Positions 8,394 to 16,858 of a stretch of 64,000 nt of DNA are shown here, piece by piece. Positions within the stretch are counted from its first letter, which is position 1, and the number at the start of each line of letters is the position of its first letter. The position numbers and the translations under genes were made by a program. The DNA is from Litorivicinus sp965656605 (GTDB lineage: Bacteria > Pseudomonadota > Gammaproteobacteria > Pseudomonadales > Litorivicinaceae), in the NCBI GenBank assembly GCA_965656605.1, contig CBFHLC010000002.1, positions 1 to 64,000 on the forward strand, given 5' to 3'. Below the pieces are notes generated by a model, which worked only from the letters and a program-made list of their open reading frames with translations, ran no database searches and was not told where the DNA came from.

Positions 8394-9970
8394 TCTGCTT
8401 CCCTCAGAACGATTGAGTTGCCCACGGCTGAAACTTCGGTTTCCTCCCCGCCTGAAGTGGGGAAGGTGTTCACTTCGACCGCTTGAATAGCAGCCGACAG
8501 GTCGAATCCACCGCGCGAATCATCGACGTTCAGGAAGTTAACCTCGGTCGTTATTCGAACTTCTTCGGTGGTCCCTGTCGACGTGCTACCTGGGGTCGAG
8601 TTCAACTCGAAGTTGGTGATGGTCCAGTCGGCGCGGGTGCCCAGACCCAGGTTGTTGCGGTAGCCGTCAACTTCACCTTGGGTGACATTCACAGCACCGG
8701 TCTCCAGTGCACCACCGGTAGGATTTGTGAGTGTGACATCCGCACCGGCGTATAGGTATTGCGTGGAGGCATCAACTGGATCGTTGCGGCTGTTGTCGTT
8801 AATCACGCTGCCGGCAACCGCCACATTAGACAGTGCGGTTAGACCGTCGAATGCGAAGTCAAAACTGACCTGTTGGTTACCTTCGTTATCAGCACGCAAG
8901 CCGGCGATGTTGCCGTTCATTTGCATGGCCAAAGTATCCTGATCGAAGTCGATCGTTGCCGTCGTGTTAAACGATCCGCACGGGGATTGACAGTAGATCA
9001 CGGTTCGATCCTCGCCGTAGGTCGGATTCCAAGAATCGACTAAGTTCGCACCGACGACTCGGTAAATGGCTTGCCCGGTTAATGCCGGTGCTGTGGCATC
9101 ACTGAGTTTTGAAAAGATATCAGCGTAATCATCGCGTTGGGCGAGTTCCGCCAAGACCTGTGCGGTACCGCGTCCAGCACTGATGTTGTTGACTTGCTCA
9201 TTTCCGGCGGCATCCACGGCTGCTTCGAAAAATCCGAGATCTAATCCGGCTAGACTTACCACGGTGGTGTCCGAGTCATCGCTGAGTGCAAGCTGGTTTT
9301 CGATTTGGCCCTCTAGGGCCTGAGCGAAATCCGATGGGGTGATGGAGGTCTGGTTGTTCAGACGATCTTGAACTTCAGGGGTTGCCTGAACGGGGTCGCC
9401 AGCAACGCCCTGCTGAATGTCGACGATGAATCCGGGCCGCAACACGTCGACCACACGGCTGCCGTCATCAATGCTGATAGCGCCTGGACGCTCGCCGAAA
9501 CTGTTCTCGGTCGGGCCAACCAGCAGAATTTGTGCCTGCTCATCACTGATTACCTCCCCAGCCACTTGCGTGCCTCGGATGCCGATCGTGCCTGAGGGTA
9601 GTTTAACTTTCATCGCGTCGGGGCCTAGTTTTGCCCCTGCACCCGAGAAAAACTTAAACGGGCCTTTGTTAACCGTTGCTCGTACGTCTGCTTGGGTGTC
9701 TGAAACAAAGAAGGCGTCCATGTTGAGTGAAGCGTTGGCGCCTAGCGTGAAGGTCGCGCCATCATTCAGAAGCAGTTGAACGACAGAATCCGATTCTGTT
9801 TCAACTAAGTCGCCGACTTGGATCACCTTGCCAATTTCAGTGGGTAGATTATTTACGCTCACCAGCCCACGGATCGCGGCAACAACTCCCGCGTCTTGGG
9901 CGAAGCTATGCGGTGCAAGAAAGACCAGGAGAAGCAACAGAGCTGGGCGATGCAAAACTAAATTTTTCAT
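8390..9970 (-). CDS. Secreted FecR-domain protein (module A)
   Basis: About 526 residues from ATG 9970; an in-frame TTG at 9985 is possible. A signal peptide (MKNLVLHRPALLLLLVFLAP...FAQ) is followed by a FecR domain at about 25-170, with VGDLVETESDSVVQLLLNDG, FTLGANA and the hallmark LPSGTIGIRGTQVAG. The long C-terminal part has no family I recognise. It contains a close Cys pair (YCQSPCGSF) followed by TATIDFDQDT, matched in the paralogue at 26370-27890 by RCYERNCGSY and TTLNFDTNT. Unlike iron-signalling FecR it has no N-terminal anti-sigma region and no membrane anchor beyond the signal. First gene of a two-gene operon with the TPR-barrel gene. Confidence 0.75.
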   Translation of the reverse strand: MKNLVLHRPALLLLLVFLAPHSFAQDAGVVAAIRGLVSVNNLPTEIGKVIQVGDLVETESDSVVQLLLNDGATFTLGANASLNMDAFFVSDTQADVRATVNKGPFKFFSGAGAKLGPDAMKVKLPSGTIGIRGTQVAGEVISDEQAQILLVGPTENSFGERPGAISIDDGSRVVDVLRPGFIVDIQQGVAGDPVQATPEVQDRLNNQTSITPSDFAQALEGQIENQLALSDDSDTTVVSLAGLDLGFFEAAVDAAGNEQVNNISAGRGTAQVLAELAQRDDYADIFSKLSDATAPALTGQAIYRVVGANLVDSWNPTYGEDRTVIYCQSPCGSFNTTATIDFDQDTLAMQMNGNIAGLRADNEGNQQVSFDFAFDGLTALSNVAVAGSVINDNSRNDPVDASTQYLYAGADVTLTNPTGGALETGAVNVTQGEVDGYRNNLGLGTRADWTITNFELNSTPGSTSTGTTEEVRITTEVNFLNVDDSRGGFDLSAAIQAVEVNTFPTSGGEETEVSAVGNSIVLREAE

Positions 9971-10062
9971 CGCGAAAGGATACAATTCTGTATCCGCAAA
10001 GCCTTACGTAACCCTACATAAGGCCTCGGGCGGCCGAGTATTAAAAGCGTGGCTTGTAGCGT

Positions 10063-10767
10063 TTAATCCACACTGATTCGGACCTCGCAGCAGAGTCGGT
10101 AACCACGTCCTCTGACGGCTTGAACCCGCTGGCCTGTAATTCCAGCTGCATCGAGTTTCTTGCGCAGACGCACCATGCGTACTTCCAGTGCAGATTTGAA
10201 GTTGGATTCGATCTCTAGCCCCAGTACCTCGGCAGCCTCCCAGGTTTCTAAAACGCCCTCGGGTGCGACAGCCAGTGAGCGCAGCAGGTTTACCTCGCCG
10301 TGAGTCAGGCGAATCGTGCGCTGTGGACCTTGCATGCGGCTTTGGTTTGGGTAAACGGTAACGCCGTCAAAATCATCTGAGGAGCGAAACAGGCGCCTAT
10401 GAAGCGAGTTCAAGGCCGCTGTCAGCTCACTGGGATCGATCGGTTTAGTCAGATAGATGTCGGCGCCGGTGTTGTAGCCCTCGACGACATGCTCGGGCTT
10501 TTGCCGGGCACTGGCGACGATAATTCCGACGGCCGGGTCGGCTCGCCGAATTCGCTCAATCAGCGAGATGCCACTTTCACCAGGCAGGTTGATGTCGATG
10601 ATGTATACGTGCGGTGACACGTTGTGTTCGATTAATGCTTCAGCGCTCTCGATTGCAATGACGCTGTAGCCCTGTCCGCTCAGGAACTCCGCGGTGGCGT
10701 TGCGCAAATCGTCATTGTCCTCGACCAAGACGACTTTGAAATTTTCGATCTCTGCGGTTTCAAGCAT
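10063..10767 (-). CDS. OmpR-family response regulator
   Basis: 234 residues. The receiver domain (about 10-125) has the acidic pair in VVLVEDND, the phosphoacceptor Asp in IIDINLPGESG and the conserved Lys in YLTKPID. A C-terminal winged-helix DNA-binding domain follows (RLTHGEVNLLRSLAVAPEG ... EVRMVRLRKKLDAAG ... VRGRGYRL). Its start overlaps the end of the kinase gene by 8 bases, so the pair is translated together. The FecR/TPR-barrel operon lies directly downstream on the same strand and is the likeliest target or co-transcript. Confidence 0.92.
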   Translation of the reverse strand: MLETAEIENFKVVLVEDNDDLRNATAEFLSGQGYSVIAIESAEALIEHNVSPHVYIIDINLPGESGISLIERIRRADPAVGIIVASARQKPEHVVEGYNTGADIYLTKPIDPSELTAALNSLHRRLFRSSDDFDGVTVYPNQSRMQGPQRTIRLTHGEVNLLRSLAVAPEGVLETWEAAEVLGLEIESNFKSALEVRMVRLRKKLDAAGITGQRVQAVRGRGYRLCCEVRISVD

Positions 10768-12547
10768 GTTTTAGCTCTGGGGTGCCTAGCGGGATGGTTA
10801 CGGTTGCAATGACTTGGTTGTCAGTTTGATCTAGCTCCAGCTGGCCGTTCAACCGTTCGACCAGTCGCGCGGTAATGTAAAGCCCTAATCCGGTGCCAAT
10901 GGTTCGGTGGGATGCTGGGTGGCGATAGTACTTGGTGGTGAGTTGGGGCAAGTCCAGTTGAGTGGCCGCAGGAAAAGGGTTGAACACTTCAATGACCAGA
11001 TTGTGGCCGACCACGTCCCAGGAAATGCCGGATGGCTCGGGCCCCTTGGCGTACTTAATCGAGTTCCTGACAAGGTTGTCGATGATAATGCGCAGGGTCT
11101 TGGCATCTAGGGAGAAAGTGACTTCGTGCCCAGACACAATGAAGCTTTCGGGTGCGTCCACAATGGATTGGCAGTTAGCCACCAGCTCGCTAAACGCAAT
11201 CGTTTCTGATTCGGTGGTGTTGCCTTGGCTCTCTACCCAATCCAGTTGCGCGCAGGTATCCAGCACCTCGACCATGTTTTGAATCGACATATCCAGTTTG
11301 TCTGCGCGGTGCATGCCAGCAGTGACCATCTTCATGGTAGCCAGTGGTGTTTTTAATTCGTGCGCCAGCATAGCCAGCAGATCGCTGACCTCGGTGTGCT
11401 TAGCCGACTCAATTTGCGCGCGAACGCTAAGCTCGGCGACTTGGCGCTTCAGAAACTGTTGCTGCCGTTCTTTGTTGCGCATGTGCAGGTTCAAGATTGA
11501 GAAAATAATCAGCCCCTGAACCACGCTGTACCAGATGGCCAACAAAGCCAGATGATCCATTGAGATTTCGATATCTGATACGGCGAGCATTGCCATGGCA
11601 CCGGGAGTGACCAGCTGCAACACGTAGTAGACCCGAAGCCACTTTCGATCAATCGGGATTTCTGAGGTTTTACGTGGGCTGACAAAAAATGTAGCGGTGA
11701 TGAATATCAGCAACCCGAATAGCACGGTCAGAATATTGATTCGCAATGCTAGGGTTGTCAGGTCCGTAGCCAGCAGTAACAGCTTGATCGGATAGCTGAG
11801 CAACAGCGCCAGAATGATGGCTGACAGCACGGGGGGCAGCCGATAGCGTTTCAATAACTGCCAATCGAATAAGTGCGCCGCAAAGATATAGGTCACCACA
11901 GTCAAGTTGTGGATGTCGGATTGTGTTTCCTGCAGCTTGAACTGAAACCAGCCGAACTGCACCAAAATACTGACTAGCAAAATGCTCTGTCGAAAGATAA
12001 AGAATGCGATCAATTGATCCCGAGATTTGGCCCAATTCGAGGCGGCCCAGATCAGAAAAAATGCGGTGATTCCAACAACCAGTGCGAGGTTGGCCATGAA
12101 GTCACGTTCGGCCAAGCGCAATTCCGCCTGAGTTTTTACGTTGATGTCGAACTGCAGAACATTGTCTGACTCAACTTTTAGGTAATAGGTTTTGGGTTGT
12201 TCAGAGGGGGGTAGTTTGGCCGCGTAGCCAAATAGAGTCTCAGTTTCGGCGATCGGCAGTGTATCGCCAAAGGTTGCGAGTGGCGTAGACAGGTCGTCGG
12301 CAGAATACAGCTGAACTCGATCAACGTACCTGGGTCCGACGGTTAAGTAATGGGTGATATCTGGTGATGTCTGCTCGACATCAATTTCCAGCCAAATAGG
12401 TTGGGACTTGAAACCCAGGTTGATCGAGCTGGGCGTCTCGATAGATGTGCTGTCGACAATGGATGCCCGAACCAAGTGAGTGCATTGCAAGATAATGCAT
12501 GAAAAAAGAACCGCCGAAAGGCAGACATGTCTAAGCAAGAAATACAT
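10760..12547 (-). CDS. 7TM-DISM sensor histidine kinase
   Basis: 595 residues. A signal/anchor sequence is followed by a periplasmic beta-rich domain (about 30-165), with the phrase YLTVGPRYVDRVQLYSADD. Seven hydrophobic segments follow to about 360, then a short coiled coil (NKERQQQFLKRQVAEL). This is the 7TMR-DISM layout, whose extracellular part is thought to bind carbohydrate-like ligands. The kinase core has the phospho-His in LLAMLAHELKTPLATMKM, the N box NLVRNSIKYAKG and the G box GTGLGLYI. It is first in an operon with the OmpR-type regulator and should phosphorylate it. Confidence 0.88.
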   Translation of the reverse strand: MYFLLRHVCLSAVLFSCIILQCTHLVRASIVDSTSIETPSSINLGFKSQPIWLEIDVEQTSPDITHYLTVGPRYVDRVQLYSADDLSTPLATFGDTLPIAETETLFGYAAKLPPSEQPKTYYLKVESDNVLQFDINVKTQAELRLAERDFMANLALVVGITAFFLIWAASNWAKSRDQLIAFFIFRQSILLVSILVQFGWFQFKLQETQSDIHNLTVVTYIFAAHLFDWQLLKRYRLPPVLSAIILALLLSYPIKLLLLATDLTTLALRINILTVLFGLLIFITATFFVSPRKTSEIPIDRKWLRVYYVLQLVTPGAMAMLAVSDIEISMDHLALLAIWYSVVQGLIIFSILNLHMRNKERQQQFLKRQVAELSVRAQIESAKHTEVSDLLAMLAHELKTPLATMKMVTAGMHRADKLDMSIQNMVEVLDTCAQLDWVESQGNTTESETIAFSELVANCQSIVDAPESFIVSGHEVTFSLDAKTLRIIIDNLVRNSIKYAKGPEPSGISWDVVGHNLVIEVFNPFPAATQLDLPQLTTKYYRHPASHRTIGTGLGLYITARLVERLNGQLELDQTDNQVIATVTIPLGTPELKHA

Positions 12548-12573
12548 CCCGTGACTAGTAAAGGCGATAAGTT

Positions 12574-12600
12574 ATTAAAACACGCCCCGAAAGGGGCGCA
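12574..12600 (-). terminator. Intrinsic terminator after the minus-strand pilin
   Basis: CGCCCC (12583-12588) and GGGGCG (12593-12598) pair around a four-base loop. Read on the minus strand, the hairpin is followed by GTTTT. It lies between the pilin stop at 12656 and the kinase gene start at 12547, separating the two transcripts. Confidence 0.6.
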
Positions 12601-12655
12601 TCTAATGGACCGCAACAAGCCGTCACCGGTCAAATAAAGTGGATGCGAGATCGGC

Positions 12656-13102
12656 TTACTGTATGCACGCAGTTGTGCTGTAAGTGGTAGAGCCGTCATC
12701 GGATGTCACTTCGTTGACATAAATCTCATTACCACTGCCGTTGTCGCAATCAGGATTGCTGGTATCACTCCACATGATGGTGTCTTCGTCATACGCTGAG
12801 TTGGTGTAGGGGTTAGTCACATCTGCCATTAGGGCGATCGCACAGTTTTCTACGGCAGAGAACTGGTCTTGCGATCCGTCGACTAGTTCGCAGGCTGAGA
12901 GGGCTGCGCTTGATCCAGTTGACGCGACTACCAACTGCATGCGAAGCGACTGCTCAAGCAGTTTTGCGTTGTTAGTGTGAGTGTCAGCCTTTACGCCGTC
13001 TAAGTAGCCGGTGTAAGCGATTGTGCCGCCGCCAGCCAACAAACCAATGATAGCCACCACTACCAGCAGCTCGATTAATGAAAAACCTTTTGATTTTGAC
13101 AT
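12656..13102 (-). CDS. Type IV pilin (prepilin), first copy
   Basis: 148 residues with a class III leader MSKSKG cut before FSLIELLVVVAIIGLLAG, including the conserved Glu5 of the mature protein. The soluble domain ends with a Cys near the C-terminus (STTACIQ). The first 35 residues nearly match the plus-strand pilin at 16328-16843, while the rest differs. It lies next to the retraction ATPase gene and opposite the assembly operon, so it is probably a major or alternative subunit of the same pilus. An AAGGA ribosome site precedes the ATG. Confidence 0.9.
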   Translation of the reverse strand: MSKSKGFSLIELLVVVAIIGLLAGGGTIAYTGYLDGVKADTHTNNAKLLEQSLRMQLVVASTGSSAALSACELVDGSQDQFSAVENCAIALMADVTNPYTNSAYDEDTIMWSDTSNPDCDNGSGNEIYVNEVTSDDGSTTYSTTACIQ

Positions 13103-13204
13103 TTCCAGTCATCCTTAAAAATTTACGCTCAAAACCTTACCGAGGACGATCCGCACTTACGATTTAAAAAAGCGTCAGGTTTTGAAGGGTCGGGTTATTC
13201 CAAA

Positions 13205-14155
13205 CTATCGCTCGGCAATCATCCCTGAACTTTTCGAGGACACCATAAGGTTGCGTAATTGGTGATATTTACCCTCGCGGATCAATTGAGCGCATGCTGT
13301 TGTGTTGACCAGAACTTCAAAGCTCGGAGACAAAGAAATCGGCCCTCTAATTAGCTGTTGAGTGGCGATAACTGCCAAGTTCGAAGCCAGCTGGCTTCTG
13401 GCTTGTTGGCTTCGATCTGTAGGAAACGCATCAATGATTCGCTGTACTGCACCTTCTGGAGAGTTTGAATGAATGGTTGATACCACTAAATGGCCAGTCT
13501 CTGCCGCCGTGATAGCCATTTCTATAGTTTCGGCATCCCTCAGTTCTCCGACGAATATAATGTCGGGCCTTTGGCGGAGCGCATCACGCAAGCCAGCAGT
13601 AAAAGATCTGACATGAGCGTTGATCTCGCGTTGCGTCACGACGCAGTCAGGATGGTGCAATGAAAACTCGATAGGGTCTTCGATTGAAACAAGGCGAAGC
13701 GCCCGCGCAGCCATTTGCTGTTGCAATAGCGCCGCAATCGTAGTCGACTTTCCGCTTCCAGTAGAACCTGAAATCAGAACCAGGCCAGATCGCCGACTCA
13801 TTGCTTGCTGAAGGGCCTCCGGGCAACTGCGAGCCGTTTCGGAACTCGGCGTTGCGGGTAAAACTCGAAGTGTGCAGTCCAGCCCTCTGTCGCTCTCCGT
13901 GACGGCCCCGCGTATGCGTAGTTTTTGAAGAGTAAACGCAAAGTCCGCCGAGCAATTCACCAGTAGCTGATCCATCTGATCCTGGCTTAGGTGCCGTTGC
14001 AAAAATTCGTTAAGTTGATCGGCTGTAATGGGGGTCGGATCGAGGGTTTGAATTACCCCTTCCCGAGCGCCCTGAACCGGTTTTCCAATACTCAGGAATA
14101 GGTCTTGAAATTTATCCGCGTTCTGGTTCAGCGTTTGAATTATGTATTCGTCCAT
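13205..14155 (-). CDS. PilT/PilU-like pilus retraction ATPase
   Basis: 316 residues, close to the PilT length. Motifs in order: Walker A SGSTGSGKSTT, the acidic box LVSIEDPIEF, Walker B DIIFVGELRD and the His box TGHLVVSTIHSN. The C-terminal part carries FPTDRSQQARSQLASNLAVI, close to the PilT FPxxxxxxxRxxLA motif. It lacks the tetracysteine zinc site of assembly ATPases, which supports a retraction role. It is divergent from the secretin gene and precedes a pilin on the same strand. Confidence 0.88.
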   Translation of the reverse strand: MDEYIIQTLNQNADKFQDLFLSIGKPVQGAREGVIQTLDPTPITADQLNEFLQRHLSQDQMDQLLVNCSADFAFTLQKLRIRGAVTESDRGLDCTLRVLPATPSSETARSCPEALQQAMSRRSGLVLISGSTGSGKSTTIAALLQQQMAARALRLVSIEDPIEFSLHHPDCVVTQREINAHVRSFTAGLRDALRQRPDIIFVGELRDAETIEMAITAAETGHLVVSTIHSNSPEGAVQRIIDAFPTDRSQQARSQLASNLAVIATQQLIRGPISLSPSFEVLVNTTACAQLIREGKYHQLRNLMVSSKSSGMIAER

Positions 14156-14232
14156 TCTCTAATTACGGGCCGGACTCGGTCTGACCGCAAGGCTTTATCT
14201 CGTAGGCTTTTGTAGGGAATCGATTTGTAGGC

Positions 14233-16338
14233 GTGTCATCCTCGACCAGTTATAGATCACAAGGTCGGATATTGGCATTGCGCGCACTCAAAACATCAAT
14301 TTTATTAGCGATGCTGGCCGGATGTGCGAGCAACTCTGACCCCGGGGTTGAGTTTGACTCAGTTGGCCCGGATGAGGCGTTTTCTGATAGTCAGTCCGAC
14401 CTCGTCAGGCCCCTGATTCCCGCCAGCAGAGCGAAAGCTGAGCCAATAGCGCTTGAAAAGCTTGCGCTTAAGTTGAATCCAGATCCTTTGACTTGGCCTG
14501 GGTCGATAGCCAGCTTAAAACAAAGCACTGACTTGCGGTGGGAGAGCCAACAAAAAAAGGATGCGTTTAGTCTGGAATATTTCGCACTGCTGGACGAGCT
14601 AGCGGTGCTCGAGCCTGAGGCAGATCGGCCTGTGCAAGCGGAGCCCATGCAGTTGCCGCAGCTGCCGCCTTATTTCCCCGAGCTAGCGCCAGCAGAGCTA
14701 TCCGAAATTGTTTTAGAAGACGGCCTAGTTTCGTCATTTAAAAGCTTTATTCGCCCAGTCGATCCTGCCGATCGCACGCCGGTCGGGCTTCGCCAAATTT
14801 TGCGGTCTGATGTTGTCGCGAGCCAACCGGCCGCTGATGCCGTTGGTTTGGTGAATCGTAAACAGATCGCTGACCCCGCTTCATTCTCTCAGATATTGGC
14901 TGACGCTGAGGTGGTCGGTATTGATTTAGGCGTCACTCGGCGACTGATGTCCGCGCAGGAGTTTAATGAGCTCGCTCAGGCGCTCAGTGCTTGGCAGCTG
15001 CAGTACTCAAAAACGAAGGCACTGGGAGATTTTGTCAGTGCGAAGGAAAAATCAGAGTTGTATCGGAGTGCGGCTCGTTATTTGTCTGATCACTCGCCTT
15101 CGCGATTTGTTCAAGCCATCAACCAAGCCATGTTGATGGGCTCCGATGATGTGTCTGTATGGCGATTCGAGAATGCGTTAGCGCGCATAGGGGCGACTGC
15201 AGGTCTTCCGCTAGGTACGGATGCCTTATCTGCGTTAGACCTTGACGAGATCCGCGACCGGCTGCGCGGAGTGCACGGGCCTCAGCTGGCACTGTCAATT
15301 GACTCATGCGTGGGCAATAAGGGCGCTATTTGGACGGCACATATTCCTGTGCGACATCGTTTGCCCGCGGCATTGGCCGAAAAACTTGAAGGTTTGTCTG
15401 CTATTTATTCCGGTAACGCCGACGAGGCAGGTAGTTGCGCCGCACCTGAAGTGTTGGCTACTGACTCGGGTGTTTTGGTTCGTGGTGCTCAGTATGAAAT
15501 TGACTTGGTCTTGGAGCTGTTAAAAAGCGAAGACGTGCCAGTGCTACAAGTTCTAGTCGAAGTCTTCCTGGTTCAGGTGGACGCCAACTGGCGCCGAAAG
15601 CTGGAAGTCACGTTAAGCGGTGTTCGCAATGTCGGCGACCTTGGCGGGCTGATGAGTGAAGGCACGCTGGCGTTGGCTAGAGGCATTGTGGGTGCGGAAA
15701 ACAGCTTTACTTTTGGTGGGGCAGGTAGCCGGGCTGATACCCAAGCGATAAGTAACCTGGTGGAAGTGTTTGAACAAAATCAGATAGGCCGGACCATTTC
15801 TTCTCCTACGTTGTTGGTTCGTGATGGCGTTGAGGCATCCATTTCGCGCTCCCGCACCATCCGTTTCCAAGGGCCTTCTACTCAAACGACATCCAGCACT
15901 AACCCGCCGGTCACGACCATTACGCCGGGTTCTATTCAATCGGTTAATGCGCCTTTGGAGCTGTCGGTCAAACCCAGCATCAACCCGGAGACCTTTCATG
16001 TGGTGTTGGACTTCAGTTTTGTAGAAACGACGTACGACGTTGCAAATCCGGACGAGTTAAGTAGCTCGTTAACCAATGAAATTAAGACCACGATTGAAAC
16101 GGCGCCAGGCGAGGTGGCTGTCTTGGCTGGGTTGTACAAAGAGACCAACAGTAGAGACACATTAGGCCTACCTGGATTCACTAGCACCCCGTTGGTTGCC
16201 GGTCTTTTGGGTGGCAGTGACGACTTGCAAACCCAGCAGTCTGATCTGTTGGTCTTCATTTCGCCCCGAGTTATCCAACCAACAAAAAATGAGATTGATC
16301 AAAGCAAATCGAGGGAAGATGCGAGTGATGCTAAATAA
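14233..16338 (+). CDS. MshL/PilQ-like secretin lipoprotein
   Basis: 701 residues. It probably starts at GTG 14233, although the start is uncertain because the ribosome site is weak. A lipobox (LLAMLAGC) suggests an outer-membrane lipoprotein. The N-terminal 400 residues are periplasmic and unassigned. The C-terminal 300 residues form the secretin pore: QIGRTISSPTLLVRDG, then NAPLELSVKPSINPE, then TAPGEVAVLAGLYKE and LGLPGFTSTPLVAGLLG, ending in DLLVFISPRVI. It forms the outer-membrane gate of the pilus and heads the plus-strand assembly operon. Its stop lies inside the start of the pilin gene. Confidence 0.88.
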   Translation: MSSSTSYRSQGRILALRALKTSILLAMLAGCASNSDPGVEFDSVGPDEAFSDSQSDLVRPLIPASRAKAEPIALEKLALKLNPDPLTWPGSIASLKQSTDLRWESQQKKDAFSLEYFALLDELAVLEPEADRPVQAEPMQLPQLPPYFPELAPAELSEIVLEDGLVSSFKSFIRPVDPADRTPVGLRQILRSDVVASQPAADAVGLVNRKQIADPASFSQILADAEVVGIDLGVTRRLMSAQEFNELAQALSAWQLQYSKTKALGDFVSAKEKSELYRSAARYLSDHSPSRFVQAINQAMLMGSDDVSVWRFENALARIGATAGLPLGTDALSALDLDEIRDRLRGVHGPQLALSIDSCVGNKGAIWTAHIPVRHRLPAALAEKLEGLSAIYSGNADEAGSCAAPEVLATDSGVLVRGAQYEIDLVLELLKSEDVPVLQVLVEVFLVQVDANWRRKLEVTLSGVRNVGDLGGLMSEGTLALARGIVGAENSFTFGGAGSRADTQAISNLVEVFEQNQIGRTISSPTLLVRDGVEASISRSRTIRFQGPSTQTTSSTNPPVTTITPGSIQSVNAPLELSVKPSINPETFHVVLDFSFVETTYDVANPDELSSSLTNEIKTTIETAPGEVAVLAGLYKETNSRDTLGLPGFTSTPLVAGLLGGSDDLQTQQSDLLVFISPRVIQPTKNEIDQSKSREDASDAK

Positions 16339-16843
16339 CAAAGGCTTTTCGTTGATTGAGCTACTCGTCGTAGTAGCGATTATAGGATTGCTGGCTGGCG
16401 GTGGGACCCTCGCCTACACCACGTATTTGGACGGCGTAAAGGTCGATCGAGTCGGGCAGCAGCTTAGTGAGTTGGGAAAGGCAATCGATACTCAAATGGT
16501 ATCTGCGTCTGTGGGTTCTAGAGCGGGAGCCTTCTCGATTAGTGATCCTAGCCAAGCAACCTGTACTAGCTGGGTTGATTCGATTGTTGAGGACATGAAC
16601 GAAACCGGACAAAACGTCTTCGATAGCTCTGTTGCCCTTGCTGTCAATGGTCATGACCTGGTGGGGGCTTCTGATACGCCCTTGGTAAAAGCGGGTCAGA
16701 TTAGTCTGCACTGTGCCTCGCCTAGCTCATCTGTGGGTAGTGACAGCTTTGCGATTTACCAGTGTAGTTGTACCCAGCCTGGCGGTTGCAGCTTCGATTC
16801 CGGTGACGACGGGGCATGCCCGCTTCCCGCCTCAGTCAATTAA
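16328..16843 (+). CDS. Type IV pilin (prepilin), second copy, Cys-rich
   Basis: 171 residues from ATG 16328, with leader MLNNKG cut before FSLIELLVVVAIIGLLAG. ATG 16319 in the same frame would add three residues; GAGGGA at 16311-16316 is better spaced for 16328. The first 11 bases overlap the secretin gene. The C-terminal third has several cysteines (HCASPS, QCSCTQPGGC, GACPLP), suggesting disulphide-locked loops. Apart from the N-terminal helix it differs from the minus-strand pilin. Confidence 0.87.
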   Translation: MLNNKGFSLIELLVVVAIIGLLAGGGTLAYTTYLDGVKVDRVGQQLSELGKAIDTQMVSASVGSRAGAFSISDPSQATCTSWVDSIVEDMNETGQNVFDSSVALAVNGHDLVGASDTPLVKAGQISLHCASPSSSVGSDSFAIYQCSCTQPGGCSFDSGDDGACPLPASVN

Positions 16844-16858
16844 AAGTTTGGAGTTGAA

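Noticed and set aside
9986..10062. GC-rich hairpin after the OmpR-type regulator as a terminator
   Set aside because: The stem has no T tract on the minus strand, so termination is not supported; read-through into the FecR operon remains possible.
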